Of a DNA stretch of 64,000 nucleotides, positions 25,194-40,871 are shown in pieces (position 1 is the first letter of the stretch; each line of letters starts with the position of its first letter). The stretch lies in NCBI GenBank assembly GCA_014905825.1, contig JACGCN010000003.1, positions 1,550,001 to 1,614,000 on the forward strand. The letters are read 5' to 3'. The position numbers and the translations under genes were made by a program. The notes under the pieces are model-generated. The model was not told where the DNA came from, did not search any database, and saw nothing but the letters and a program-made list of their open reading frames with translations. The DNA is from Lyophyllum atratum (Eukaryota > Basidiomycota > Agaricomycetes > Agaricales > Lyophyllaceae).

Positions 25194-26106
25194 ATGGTGC
25201 GTACATCAATCGTTTAGGCCGGTACTGCAGGAGAAGGAGGTGCTGACTTTGCGACCGAAAACAGGCTGATTCCACCGTTACCGACCCCGCATTGGCCGCC
25301 GAGCTAAAGAAGAAGCGCACGTTCCGCACATTTTCGTACCGTGGTGTTGAGCTTGAGAAGCTCCTGGATCTGAGCAATGAGGATGTGAGTATGCTTCCCC
25401 TTCGACTTTTCTCTAGATTCCTGACACGATTTCTGCACGTACAGTTCGTTGAAGTGCGTATTAAAGAAAAGTTGATCGGATAATTGAACCAACGACGACC
25501 CTATCTGAACTTGTAGCTCGTCCATGCCCGGGCCCGCCGTCGCTTCCAGCGCGGTCTCAAGCGCAAACCTATGGGACTCATCAAAAAGCTCCGAAAGGCC
25601 AAGAAGGAGGCTCCCCCGAATGAGAAGCCTGCCGTTGTCAAGACACATTTGCGTGACATGATCATCGTCCCCGAGATGATTGGCTCTGTTGTTGGGATCT
25701 ACAACGGAAAGGTTCGTTGGCTCTGGCGCCCTGCGAAGAGCGATAGGGGAAGAGGAGGCTGATTGCTTTTTTTTCGAATGCAGGTGTTCAACTCAGTTGA
25801 AATCAAGCCCGAGATGACTGGCCACTATCTCGCCGAGTTCTCTTGCTCGTACCGCCCCGTCAAGCACGGTCGCCCTGGTGTGCGTATGCTCTTCCATCTG
25901 TCACAGAACTTTTGGTCTTACCATATTCCTATATCAGATTGGTGCAACACACTGTCAGTATCATCTTGGTTTCTCCTTCCTTGACTCCAGCTCATTAGGC
26001 TTGTCCTTGTTTGCGATCTACAGCGTCTCGATTGTACGTCTGAATTTCCGTCATATCTCTGGGAGTCTTTCATTGATCCTTTGCCCTTAGCATCCCCCTC
26101 AAGTAA
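25194..26106 (+). CDS. RPS15: 40S ribosomal protein S15 (uS19)
   Basis: Seven coding exons, 25194-25196, 25265-25384, 25517-25711, 25784-25879, 25938-25953, 26024-26033 and 26091-26106, give 151 residues with every phase matching. The first exon is the bare ATG; two late exons are 16 and 10 nt. Family text is clear: [79 protein letters not shown] and the C-terminal ATHSSRFIPLK. The protein sits in the head of the small subunit near the decoding site. The dense short introns in a highly expressed gene are usual for basidiomycete ribosomal protein genes. Confidence 0.95.
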
Positions 26107-26375
26107 ATCATCAAACGACGATATGTAGCTTATGTCTTTGGTTTTTTACTTTCATATATCATCCGCACCCCAAAAATACATGCCCTCATGAATCATGCAA
26201 ATCCTTGAGAGCCCTTTGAGAAAGATAATTGAGAGTGTAAAATCGAAGTCGAAGGCAGAGTCCAGACTCGGAGTCGTAACGTCGCTGATGTTAAATATCA
26301 CGTGGTCAGGCTACCTGACCCTACATTAGGGTAGCTGGTACCTTCCCTTGCACCATCGGGTTGTTGGTGGTTGAG

Positions 26376-29300
26376 ATGGCAAGCAATCCTGTTGACCCCT
26401 TGCATACCTTGCAAGCAGCCTTGAAAGTATCGCCAAATTCAAAGGAACAGGCAGATTTACTTGCGGTTTTACGTGAACAGCTTGAAAACGCACCCGCGCC
26501 CATCCCCATCCTCGCAGGTACCCTCACCGGCCTCATCGTAAACGCGGGTGATTCCCTGCTCAAGAGATGGGTCATTGACCTTCTCCATTTTGCCATATGC
26601 CGCTCGAGTCTCTCCATCGACCAGCGCACACAGAGTTAGTCTCAACTCATTCTAAGAGCCTTATAAGTTTTTTGATCAGTCTTCCGTTTCTTCGTTTCTA
26701 GTGGCGGCCCAGGCGCTCGATACGCTTGCGCAGCTTGTCGACGACCCGAATCCTGCCGTCGTGAAAGTGATTGTGCAGACCCTGACGACGGTGTACCCAT
26801 TACTCTTCCGGTTTTTGTGCGTCCTTGGTCCGTCACGAGACTCACGGTCGGCATTGCTCACTCTGCTATTTAGGTGCACCAACCGAAGCAACGGCGCGGC
26901 TTGGAACACTCTTGCAGCATGTAAGACTCGCATCATCGAGTTCTTGTGGTCCCCCACGAGCAGCGTCGGCGTCAAGGTCTCTGCTATGAAGTTTGTTCAG
27001 AGGGTTATTCTTGTCCAGACGCGCGGGGTATCGGATCCTAGGGTGCGTCATATCCATACACTGTGTCCGTTACATCAGAGTGTATCTAATTCTTTGTCTT
27101 GCAGTTGCAGAATAAGAACGACCCGAACCTCTCTTTCTGTCCCCCGGACCACCCCTTTATCCCAGTCGCGCAGTTAGAGAATGAAGGGAAGAAGCTTTTT
27201 GATGGACTGGTTGCCACGCTGTATGGGAGCCAGTGAGTGAAGTGTGTATTCGGGTTTGAAGCACTGCTAAGGACCATTTTCAGACATGTAGACTTGCTAT
27301 CTGCTTTGCTCAACAGCTGGGCTACATTGACGAAGCTGCGACCGGGAATGGTCCCTATGATTGTTGGTCACTTGAAGCAATGGACACCGGCAACCCTCGC
27401 TGGTCTCCCTGCCTCAAGCATAAAAAGTGTAGAAAAGGCCATTCGGATCCTCCTTGTACACATATCTCGGTAATCTTTGCTTCTTGCTAGGCTCGAGATC
27501 CGACCTCATTTCTGATACAGAGTACCCGCCAATGTCCAATATGTTTCCCTGATCAACGAAGCCCTTGCACAACAGGGTGTCCGCATGGATAAAGCCGCCC
27601 TCGAGGAGAAGAAGCGAAAGGCCGCCGTCATCGAGTCGCGAAAACGACCGCTCGCTGTCCCCACAGAACCCGTCGACGCCAAACGACTGAAACTCGAACC
27701 CGAAGCACCAAGCACCGCTGCAGCCGCAGCTGCCACATCTGCTAACCTAGGTTTCCTTGCCTCATTTGACTTCACATCCCTCCCCGCGACGCTAATCACC
27801 GAACTCATTGTGGCCAACCTCGAGGCCTTCACTGAACCTACACTCCTCGGCCTTGTCCAGGTGTTCCGCGAGAGTCGGGGGCTCGGTACTGCTGCGCCTC
27901 CTGCTGCCCCCGCAGTTGCGCCGCCAACTGGCCCGAAGAGGGCCGCCCAGCTGCAAGGCGAAAGGGACGCTGAGCGGTCCCTTACACCACAAACCCGGCA
28001 AATAAAACCCATCCCCACTGGGCCGACAGCCTCGAGATCACCCCCGCCACAAGTAGTGAAAGATGAACCTGTGGATCCCTTGCAGATGGATATTGACCAG
28101 GATGAACTGGAATATGAGCCTGACCGGCTGAATGAAGAGGTTAGTGCTCCTTCACTTCATTGTAGTGCGGTTTCCCACTTATATGCCGTATCTCACTATA
28201 GCTGTCACGCGACATCCCCATTGAAGCATTTGTGGCCGACATTGACTCGGCGGCTGCGAATCTTCAGCTGATTGACTTCAAGTTGCCACCACCCCGGGAA
28301 CTGTCAGATAACGAACGGACGCAGCAGCTCCGAACCTCCGTCACGCGCATATGGGACGGCGCCAAAGAAATCAACGAGGATGCGCTCCCGGTGGAGTCAA
28401 CACAAGCTGGCGGGCACTCGGCACCCGAGATTTGGATGTTGCTCCTGGTAAGGATGATCACCCGTGTGGCAGAGCCACCACCAACAGACGACGATGCGAT
28501 GGATGAGTCTGGCCCAGTGCATGATTTCTATGTGCGACAGGACGAGCTACGGCAAAACCTTTGCGACTATATCATGTCCGATTTCCCCGCGAGGTACGTT
28601 GGTTGTGCATGATTGTCGATCGGACGTATTGATGTCTGTCTTTCAGGGTGCGCCTCGCTACCACTTGGATGAACGAAGAATGGTACAACGATCAGATAAG
28701 GCTTGCGGAATATCCAAACTGGGTAGGCTCAAGCTCGACATCCATCCTGACCTTGGACGGCACTGATGCCATGCTCTCTTGATAGCGGCCCAACTACGAC
28801 GCGTGGTTGAACCAGATTGTGGCGTCAGTATCAGGCGCTGCTAGACGGCAAAGATCGCACATTCGCTCGCTTTTTGCTTGATCTACCCACCGTACCCAGG
28901 GATGTTCTTGTATTGCTGCGTGAACTCTGCACCGACCCTTCGAGGTAAATCATCCCTTGCCATTTTTTGCGTTTCATCGACCTAACAGACAGCTAGCCCC
29001 GATAAGATGCAGGTTGGCTTTGCGACCCTTCGTGGACTCGTGATTAATCGTCCCTCGATGAGAGTGGACGCGTTGATGGTCTTACTGGAGCTTACGACAC
29101 ATTCTGGTGCGTCGATTACTAAGCAAGCTAAACCCGCATTTGCCCTGAACTTTGCTTTCCAGAAAAGAAGACGAGAGGTGCTGCCATCAATACCGTCAAA
29201 CTCTGGGTCCCGAATACTCAACCTATGGATGGCATGGTCCGTGAGTTTGCAGTTGCAGATGCTCCGGAAGCTCCAGATCCAGCCCGCCCGTGCGGATTCC

Positions 29301-30828
29301 AAGATCGAAGAGGACACGACTATAATAGTAGATGGCGAAGAGGGGCCCACGACCATCGTCCAAGCTGGCGCTTCTCATAATGGTCTTACTGACCAGGGGA
29401 AAGACGAAAACTATGGAAGATGGCCAACTCCCCCCGGAAGACTTGGTCGACACCCCATATCTTCCCAGACATATCGACCTTCCCGCGAAGAAGTCGCAGG
29501 TGCTTCAACATGTAGAGTTACTATTTGCACTCTCGGTAAAGGTCCCGGAGTTCTTGGACGAGTAAGTCCTTTCGTCCTCTGCTTCTTTTTTACACTTGAC
29601 CTGAGCTCATGGGGACAGAATCTTCGAAGCCTACGGCCAAATGGATGTCACAGGTCCAGAATGCCATTCAAGAATTAATCACAGCCCTTATTCGGTCCCT
29701 GGGCTCCAGCCACGGAAAACTTTTGACATTAATGCGGACATGTCCCCCAGGAGCCGAAAGCCTTGCACTCCGGGTCCTGACTATTTTCACAGAACACGGG
29801 CGCGCGAGTACTCAATTGGTGGCCCTAGTGAAAGCGCTCATTAATGAGAGGGATCTCGATGCTCGGTTCTTGATACCCATTATCGCGGAGATGGACAAAG
29901 TCAGTGCCTGGAACTATTGAAATATGTTGATGGACTGATGTTGTGGACTTTTTTGTATAGCCGGACATCATGCGCCATTTGCCTCGGATTGTTTCGATCC
30001 TCAATGGACAGGCTGAGCCGAAGAACTTGGTTCGCTCGGTGTTCAGCTCAGTTGTGACAACGCCGCCACAGACGTTTGGCAGCGTCACTTCAAATTTGCC
30101 GCGTGTACGGCAGAGCGAACTTCTTACGCCTGCAGAACTTATGGTGCTTCTGCACGATTCCGAAAAAGAGATAGGCTTAAAAAGCGCTATCGAAGGTATG
30201 TTCCATCTTTTGTTCGGATCTGGATTTCGGGCTCATGTCATTGACCCCGACAAAGCAATCGGGATATGCTTTTCCATGACCGATGTTTTCCGTTCCGAAA
30301 TCCTCGCGGTGGTCATGCAGCAAATTATGGATGAGCCCGTGTTACCCGTGTTATTCCTCCGAACGGTAAGTTGCCCAAGCGGACCGACATCAGCGATACC
30401 TGATACCGTCACTTCATTAGGTGATTCAAGCGGTGACGACATACAAATCTCTCGTTGGTTTCGTGTCTACTACATTGCTCTCGCGGCTCATCACCAAGAA
30501 AATTTGGACCAACGCTCCTCTCTGGGAAGGGTTCATCCGCTGCGCAAAAGTTATCGCACCAGCGAGCTTTGGCGCGCTATTACAACTCCCGAAGGACCAG
30601 CTTCGTGAGCTTGTGGACAAGCAGCCAAGCCTCAAATCTGGTCTGCGAGATTTTGTGACCAAGAAGGCCCCCAACAAAGCTCGTGTAGCAGGCTTCCTGG
30701 ATATTTTTGGTGACCCTGAAGAAAGCAATCCTACCACGCCAGTGCACGTTGCAACTCCAGATGATTTCACCCCTCCGGCAGAACCGACACCAGAACCTGC
30801 ACTGCCCCATACATTGACAGACTTTTAG
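26376..30828 (+). CDS. SYMPK: Symplekin/Pta1, scaffold of mRNA 3'-end processing
   Basis: Exons begin at 26376, 26702, 26874, 27105, 27284, 27521, 28202, 28647, 28786, 28997, 29163, 29619, 29961 and 30421; the last ends at 30828. The N-terminal third is a HEAT-like solenoid (SIDQRTQMAAQALDTLAQLV, FLWSPTSSVGVK) that in homologues binds Ssu72. A Lys-rich, Pro/Ala-rich linker follows. The C-terminal symplekin domain is clear: LITALIRSLGSSHGKLL, PPGAESLALRVLTIFTE, IMRHLPRIVSILNG, TPAELMVLLHDSEKEIGL and KIWTNAPLWEGFIR. The protein holds together the cleavage and polyadenylation factors in the nucleus. The frame shifts by one base at 28828, 29252, 29412 and about 29654, all inside conserved text. 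The ones at 29252 and 29412 could be hidden as 47- and 37-nt introns; I found no such solution for 28828 and 29654. Confidence 0.85.
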
Positions 30829-31164
30829 AGAACATTTCTTAGCCGGGCTTATTTATGATATCTGTAGTACCATAGCCGCATCTTCACTTGTAATTTCGAT
30901 ATGCCTCCGTTTCGAGGAATGCACGGATAATTTTATTTGGGGGGGTGTTCGGAGATCTGAGGATCCGATTGACGATCGACATATTGAAATTGTCGCGTGC
31001 ACGTCATGCTATGTTGTTGAAAACTCTCAACCACAGCTTTTATCACACCGCGTCACATTTCAGTTGTCGGAGTCATTGTGCACAGCAGCAGCAAACAGCG
31101 CAGTAACCGTGTCGACCCTGCCTCTTGGTATTGGCAGTGTGCTGTTCTGCCCTTGGCCGACGAC
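30829..31164. other. Symplekin 3' end / MAP kinase promoter
   Basis: AT-rich spacer between two plus-strand genes. It must hold the symplekin polyadenylation site and the start of the kinase transcription unit. Nothing else seen. Confidence 0.45.
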
Positions 31165-33826
<2,662 letters not shown>

Positions 33827-33986
33827 AGCAAACCTCTTATGAAGTAAACCTCTTGTGGACTTGGCATGAGTACAGGACGTTCTATTATCTATTGCCGTGT
33901 GTAGTTGATACATAATGATGGTTGTGAGATACATGCAGTAGGAATAACAATAGTGTACAAGCCGTGACTTATAGAAGCATCAAGCT

Positions 33987-35121
33987 TCAATCACCTAGGA
34001 TCTCCTTTATCCCTAAAAGACAGTTATCACATTTGAAAGGGAATTCAGATATATGGCGAACTTACGATCGATGATATCCAGGTATGCAGTGCTGGCGGGA
34101 CTGTCGGGGTATTCGTCCAAGAAGCTGACACCGTAGTCTGCGCTTTTTCCTATCCGGGGGTCCAGGGGTACAGACCCCAAAAGCTCAATGCCCATATCCT
34201 GCGCCAACTTCTTTGCCCCTCCTGTACTCGGCTTGAAGATTTGGGATTCCGTCTTGCAGCCAGGACACACGAACCCAGACATGTTCTCCACTAAACCCAA
34301 GACCTTGATCCCAACCTTTCGACAGAAATCGATCTCTCGTCGAACGTCCTGGATTGCGACCTCCTGTGGAGTAGTTATCACAACAGCACCATCGATGCCG
34401 CTCTCCTTGAGGTATTGCACAACACTAAGGTGTTCGTCAGAGGTGCCAGGCGGAGTGTCCACGATGAGGTAGTCCAAGTCTCCCCAGTCGACGTCTTTGA
34501 GGAACTGGGATATTAGGCCGTTCTTTTTTGGCCCTCTCCACATGACGGCATCCCGAGAGGAAGGCAACATGAACCCAACGGACATGACAGCAAAATTGTC
34601 CTGCACGAAAACCGGGGACCAGCCCGCCGCTGAAGCATGTACCTGCTCGTTTGCGATTCCAAGGATCGTAGGGATAGACGGTCCACATATATCGACATCC
34701 ATGATTCCAACCTTTGAAATTTGCTTCAGTACGTCTGATTCAGAATGGAATTATGTGGTATACTAACCTGGGTGCGATCGTCAGCGGCAAATGCCCAACC
34801 GAGCTGGGCCGTGAATGTTGACTTGCCTACCCCGCCTTTACCTGACAAGACAAGAATCTTCCTCCTCACGGAGGTCATTCGTTCCGTAATAAATGGCAAT
34901 GAAGGATCTGGTCCTTTAGGTATATTCGAGGCGCAGATTTCTTGGTTTGCACAACCATCGCATGCATCCGACTTTCCTGCAAGCTCAGATTCCGTTCCCT
35001 GTAGTCGGTCAGTAAATACTATCGTGGTGATTCGATATGGACATACCGGACAATGCTCTGGTGCATTTGCTGGGATCGACAGAGGATCAGGAATCCCTGC
35101 TGGATGCTGCACTGCAATCAT
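33987..35121 (-). CDS. NBP35: Nbp35, cytosolic Fe-S cluster assembly ATPase
   Basis: Exons 35121-35047, 34998-34768, 34711-34066 and 34012-33987 give 325 residues in phase. The N-terminal ferredoxin-like motif has Cys24, Cys38, Cys41 and Cys47, which marks Nbp35 rather than Cfd1. [14 protein letters not shown] is the deviant Walker [12 protein letters not shown] the switch region, [12 protein letters not shown] the Walker B region, and [12 protein letters not shown] carries the CPxC cluster-binding pair. With Cfd1 it assembles 4Fe-4S clusters for cytosolic and nuclear proteins. The stop is 161 bp from the end of the convergent MAP kinase gene. Confidence 0.95.
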
Positions 35122-35420
35122 GCCCGCTGCAGTTCGGAGGAGGACTTAAAGTTATGGGAGGTTGAGTAAGATTGCTTCCGCATTCCGATGCTTCATAAGC
35201 GATAGTTGTTTTGAGCTGTTTGAGATCTTGGATTTGTATTTCCATGCGATGGGTATCGTAAGTACTTCGAAAACACTTTCGTCCATGGCGTACATACCGA
35301 TAAGTGGGAGCGTACGAAGAATGGTAAACTACAGGTAATGGGAATCAAAAAAGTCAAGGCGGTAAGGAGTGAAGGGGGATGGGAGAATATATAAGTGTAC
35401 TGTAGGAAATGCAGAGTACA
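35122..35420. other. Spacer upstream of NBP35
   Basis: 299 bp between the NBP35 start and the end of the LIM-RhoGAP gene, both on the minus strand. No gene or element recognised. Confidence 0.4.
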
Positions 35421-38400
35421 TCATGTGTGCTGTCGACCGTTAGAATTTGGAGGAAGAGTCGAGGGGTCAGCGTTGGGTCTCCCTGGGCCAATGTATGAGG
35501 AGGGGCGGGACATAGAAACCGCGCCTGGGTTATTAGGCCGAGGTATTGGAGGTCCAGAAAATCCTTCCTGCGGTATCCGCTGGAGATTCTGTGGCGCACT
35601 TTGAGGTGGTGGCTGGGGTGGCGAAGGTGAGCTATAAGAGGAAGATGGCTGGTACGACATGGTCGAGACGTTCGATACCGGTGGTGGCCTGATTGTCCGT
35701 TCTGACTGAGAAGGGCCAACCATTCCAGGACGCTCCGCACTGGGGGAGGTTTGAATCGGATAACGAGGACCGCCGTTATTGCCGCCGTTAGGAGGCATTT
35801 GTTGTGATCGTCCATTTACCCCTTTCAGCTTCATATAAGTGTCGCACTTCTTCATGAACTCCTTACCCGGTAGATCTAACGAGTTGGCAAAGTACTCCTG
35901 ATCTTGGAGAATGGGGAGGAAATCCAGAGGGACAACATAGAACTCGTCTTGGTTTTCGAGCAGACTGGTTATGACGCGGAGAGCTCCGAACGTTTCATCT
36001 CGCATCGCATCTCGACCACGAGCGTAAAGTATACTTGGGCAAATGACAGTCGCTAGGTTGCCCAGGTCCATTTTACTTCCGGTTTCGGCATCCATGTGTG
36101 CAAAGGACGCCACCCATTTGAGGAAAACAAAGAGAACCTCCATAGTATCTCGATGACTCTTGGGCAAGAGTAGTGATATCAGATGAAGGTATCTAGCCCG
36201 ATCTGAATCCGAAGGAAGGGCTACGTAACTCACGATCAGTTGCCAGCCATGCAAGACAGTGTACAAATCATACTTTGTGAAGCAATAAATAATCGATGTA
36301 GCTTGAAGGTCATTAGAGGATCTGGTAAGTCGCGAAGAAACTTCTTGAGCAAGGCTGCGAGTTGGACGGGGTTGTCCAAGGTCAAGTCAACAGAAGCAGG
36401 GTCCCGATCGATGGCTTCGGTGAGGTCTTTCAGTCTCCGAATGTTTCCATTCTTCCTGAAGATGCCCTCGATTGACATGTCTGTGACAAAAGGAAAATGG
36501 TACTGAGTTCAGCAACTTAGTGATACGATTGAAATACCAACCCATTTGTCTCATCGCAGATATAACGTCGTCAATGAAGCTTGGCACTCGGAGGGTTTCC
36601 CTTGTTGCCCCAAGCACAGAGTCAGAACCTTCCCTTTCCACCAAGAATTCGAGAGGTACACCAAATACACCTAGATGGAAGACAACCGTCAACTTCGTCA
36701 GATTGAAAAACGCTAGCAATTATGTGGACGAACCCTTTTTCTTGGTGTTTTTCTTATCAGCCTTGAAAAGCTTCTGAAAGAATCCGCTCTTCTTGGGTTC
36801 CACCAACTCCAGTAACTCATCCAAGTCAAACTGATCTTTCAGTGGTGACTTCGTCAGAGCAAGAACAGCGCAGTGTTTGACGATCGCCAACTCCAGAGCG
36901 CTCAGCTCGGCCATGTAGGGTATAGAGTTTTCGCGGGGTAGCGATCTTTGCTGTTCTCGAGCCTGTGCGGCCTCAATGATTTGTGGAATATCGGCAAGTG
37001 TGATTCCGTCGTCCACCCTTGACATGGGCGGATTTCCTTCGGCTGGTGAGTTCGGCGCACTCTCGTCAACAATCATGACTTCAGTATTGTTCCGTGCAAA
37101 CGACGGCCGCAACACCTGGCCTTGGGCAGTTTCATCGAGAAGTTTACCTAAAAATGGAGGAGCGGCGCGTTGAGGTGGAGGGGGAGAGGATTGTTGTGGA
37201 TGGGGATTGTGGTAGTACGGCAAGCCCTGGTACTGCACTTGACCTTGCTGGCTCTGTTGGTTGGGCGCGACCTGTGAAGTCGGATGATGCTCTTGTTGCC
37301 GTTGAGGCTGAAGGACATCGGAGGGATGGACACTCCTTCCAGTAGGGCTTTCCACGATAGTAGATCGCTTTGGCAATCGCGCCGTCGCAGACAGTTTGCG
37401 ATCAAGATGAACAGATTTCATACGCATGATGTCAGCGGAGTTGCGATACGGGTCCGAATCCGTGGGTGAATGAGGTTGGCCGTACGTAGTTGCGACTGTC
37501 GGGCCCACACGGGTAAGGAGTAGTGCTACGGACATTGCATCTAGAACGTACCTGGGGATAACGGCACAACGCCTTGCTTCTTCAGAAGTAGATATAGTCG
37601 TCGTAGTGCAACATTCAACAGGAAAGCGTACTGCTCCAGTCGTTGAACAGGTTGAAATCCACCTCGACACCCACCGTGTGCATGATCAGTACACAGGATG
37701 ATAGTAGGTACTTCGCCAAAGGAAGTCGTCTCCCTTCTTGTTTCAACTTCAAAGAGAAAGGCTCCCACATTGGCAGGTGGTCTCCGAGCAGTGGAGAGTT
37801 TGGGCGCCTGATCTTTCGTCACCTCTTTCCCCTCCTTATCATCGCCGTTTTTGGGAGACGGCTCCTTCGGCAGAGGGACAGCCGCAACCTTTCCGCACTG
37901 CGCGCATTGGATGCAGTGTGAATGCCACCGCTGATAGGTACCCAACCGCACGCAGTCCTCCTCCACCGTGAGATTGCACTTAACACAGAGATCCGATGGA
38001 GGATTACTTGACGAGATTTTGGAAGGGCCATCTCTAAATGGCGAGTCGCCGGCGTTCTCCGGGGCTAAACTTCGGAATCCATACGTCACCTGCCTGATGT
38101 TCCAAAGTTTCCTCCACTGGTGCTGGGAACCATGACTTCCCCGTTCTGACTCTTGATCATCCTGCGTGCAGCTGGGTTTGCTGCTTGGACTGCAAGGAGA
38201 TGAAGCTTATCAAGGAACGATCCCATTGCCTCTCGCACACTTTGCTCCCTCTCCAGTTTCAGCGCACCTGTGAGCGCTATCCGAATGAGGATCTTGAGGT
38301 AGTGTGCCAATCCAGTCACGAGAGCAAGGAGCTCCTGCGTCATTCCCATCCGTCGGGACCCAGTCTCCTGCGTGTGCGATAGCAGAGTGAATAGCTCCAC

Positions 38401-40160
38401 AGTCTTTCGACAGAGCATTCGAGCTTCCCGGACATGCGACATCCCTGCAAATAATGGTTAGCATACGCGATCTCGGGGCTGCTTGAGCACATACCCTTCA
38501 TATTGAGACGAGAAAAATGATACTCTAGATCGTCTATAGTCGCGAAGAGGACTTCGACATGCAATATAAATTTCTCCGCCATACGAATCGCGTCCAGATA
38601 TTGGCCATTGCTGACCTGTCTAAGCATGTCCGAGATGCACGCGGCGCTAGGACTCTTCGAATGCTGACAGAACACTAGATAGAACTATAAGCACAACGAG
38701 TTATGATCACGCCATCGAATACGCACGTCCATATGCGATACACCTGCTGCTCCATTCGAACCTGCTTTTCTTTCAACGAAGCAGGAGTCTCCCGCTGCTC
38801 CTCTTCCACATAAGCTGGTTCTTGGGCTTCTCCTTCAAGCTCTGCAGTACTGGTCGGTCTTCGAGACACGACTTTTACGTTCCAAAACTGGGACTATTGT
38901 TCAGGCAAGCTGACATGGATAGGTGGACTAATGTCATACCTTGTTGATCATGTAGCACTCTGGATGCCAGCATTCGTCTCGCATGTTGCGGTTGATCTCC
39001 ACAAACTGCTTCAGAATCGCGCTGTTGCAACCCGCGCACTTCGTCGCGAAACGAGTGGAATAGTGAAAATGGCAGTATACGTCACCCTCATGCTCATAAT
39101 AAGAATCTTGAGGTCCAAAGAGCGTTGGGCACAGTGAACATGTAAAGTGTTCCACGTGAAACTTCTTGCCTGGGGAGAAGGTGAGCACGAAGCATCAGAT
39201 CCGAGGAACTACACCTACTGCATGCCGTAATATAGCTGCCTCGTAGTGCCATGTTGCACTTCGCGCAAATTAAATTCAAGCGTCGAAAGTAGTCACGTTC
39301 ACATAAAGGATGCTGTCTGCCATCGGGTCCCTCAATGGGGAAGAACTTCGAAGCCACGACATCCCCGCAATCCTGAGTAAATAGATGGTTAGCCAATTTC
39401 AAAATCGACAAAAAAGTATAGAGAGATATACCATGCACTTGAAGCAGTTCAGATGGAATACAGTACCCAACGCGCGTACAAACGGGCCTTGCATCGCCTT
39501 TCCGCACGCAGAACAGGTTCTGTTGAAAGCGAAGTAAGATTAGGATGATCATGAAAGGGTGCTACATGAATGGCAAGGGTTCATTTAGATCAGCTTACGT
39601 CAAATTCAGACTTGCGGAGGTAGAGGAAGCGGTGGTGGGCGGTGGCCTGCCCTGGGCAGAGTTGGAGGAGGAATCAGAGTGAGCGGAAGAGAAAGAGGCG
39701 ACGCTGGTGCGGTGTCCCAGTACATTAGAGTGCCCCGAAGAAGATGGGTGTTTGTGATTCCAGAGCCAGGTGTGGACGGTCTGCTACTACCAGCCGAGGC
39801 CAAGAAGGCTGGTGAGGGCCTCGGAGAAGATCCGGCAAAGCCTGAGGAATAGGAGCCTGAAGAGCTATTGTGGTTGAGATCTTCGCTCCGGGCATGAGGA
39901 GCGTAGGCGTTGGCTGAGAGATTGCGATCAGGCTCGGAGCTGTTCAATGTTGCTGCTCTGATTGGCACATTTGGACGGTCTGGATGGCGAGAGCTGGTCG
40001 TGTTTAGGGCGGAGGGGGGAGTACGAGCTCGCTGACTCTGCTGCACCTGGAACCTGGTTGATTCAGGATCTGGAGAGTAGTCTGTGGATGGAGGAGTCTG
40101 AGAGATATGTTGGGTGGACCATGGAGACGAGGCTCGGGGGAGATCCTGGCCTCTGCTCAT
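35421..40160 (-). CDS. LRG1: LIM-domain RhoGAP, Lrg1-like
   Basis: Thirteen exons give 1353 residues in one frame: 40160-39724, 39646-39599, 39519-39432, 39372-39219, 39169-38940, 38893-38723, 38684-38495, 38444-38137, 38089-37552, 37495-36734, 36670-36542, 36480-36274, 36220-35421. After a Ser/Pro-rich leader come two LIM domains at about 160-330 (CSACGKAM, CMDCGDVV, CAKCNMALRG, CSLCPTLFG, CAGCNSAI). A third Cys-rich LIM-like unit (CVKCNLTVEEDC, CIQCAQCG) lies at about 575-660. A Gln/Pro-rich region leads to the RhoGAP domain at about 975-1170, with the arginine finger in GIFRKNGN. This plan matches Lrg1, a GAP for Rho1 that restrains cell-wall synthesis and polarity. Two introns (39647-39723 and 38090-38136) and a 38-bp one (38685-38722) rest on phase as much as on consensus. 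Confidence 0.9.
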
Positions 40161-40871
40161 TGCACTGGGCCAGGGAGGGGTTGACGTGACTCAGACGACG
40201 GGCGTTGGGACGAAATGGCGACCAGGGCGAACGAGCAGGGGGAGATGAACGTCGGCAACAGTGTCCCTGCCCAAAGATCGTCACACCTCCCCTCCACACC
40301 TGTGACACCTTGTGACCCAATACTTGCTTCATACGCCAATGGCCTTGCTACAGTTGCGCTTGGCTTGAACAGCCTCAATGTTCAATGATGCTATACTATC
40401 GTCTCTATCGCCAACTACGCTTGCATGTGGAAAGGGCGCCAATAACCGTTTTCACGCGTCAGTCAAGAGTGTGGGACCAAACACATTTAAATTAGGGGCA
40501 AGTCGCGGGACCGTCACCCAGCTTCCCATCATAGGGCTATTGCAGGCTGTGATCACACTAAGTAGGTTCTTTTGGAAAAACGTTATGCGAAGAGTCAAGC
40601 TTCCTACGGTTGACTGTAACTTTGAACAAGTAGCATTTCATTCAACATTGACAGCTAGATTCGGTACAGATTTCGGATAACTACCAGCTAGTATACAGAC
40701 AACATTCGACAAGGTATCCAGTCAGCGAATAGATAATGTGTAAACCATGAAAGGTGAAGTTTCAAGGGGAAAATCGGTCTCGTCCTCAACCCAAAAAAAT
40801 TGCGGTAGGCGTCCAGCACCGCATCAAACCAAAGTAAGATTAGTTCGTCATAGTCATAGAAGTCATTTGTG
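40161..40871. other. Promoter of the LIM-RhoGAP gene
   Basis: 0.7 kb upstream of the LIM-RhoGAP start and downstream of the forkhead stop. It contains a plus-strand frame at 40378-40680 (100 residues, ATG start) with no recognisable motif; I do not call it a gene. Confidence 0.4.

Noticed and set aside
38090..38136. Apparent one-base deletion in the LIM-RhoGAP gene
   Set aside because: Resolved by a 47-bp GTCATG...GGCAG intron in phase 0.
39647..39723. Second apparent deletion in the LIM-RhoGAP gene
   Set aside because: Resolved by a 77-bp intron with a GTACTG donor and a pyrimidine-rich 3' part.
40378..40680. Plus-strand frame of 100 residues with ATG
   Set aside because: Lies in the promoter of the LIM-RhoGAP gene and shows no similarity I can name; kept only as a note.
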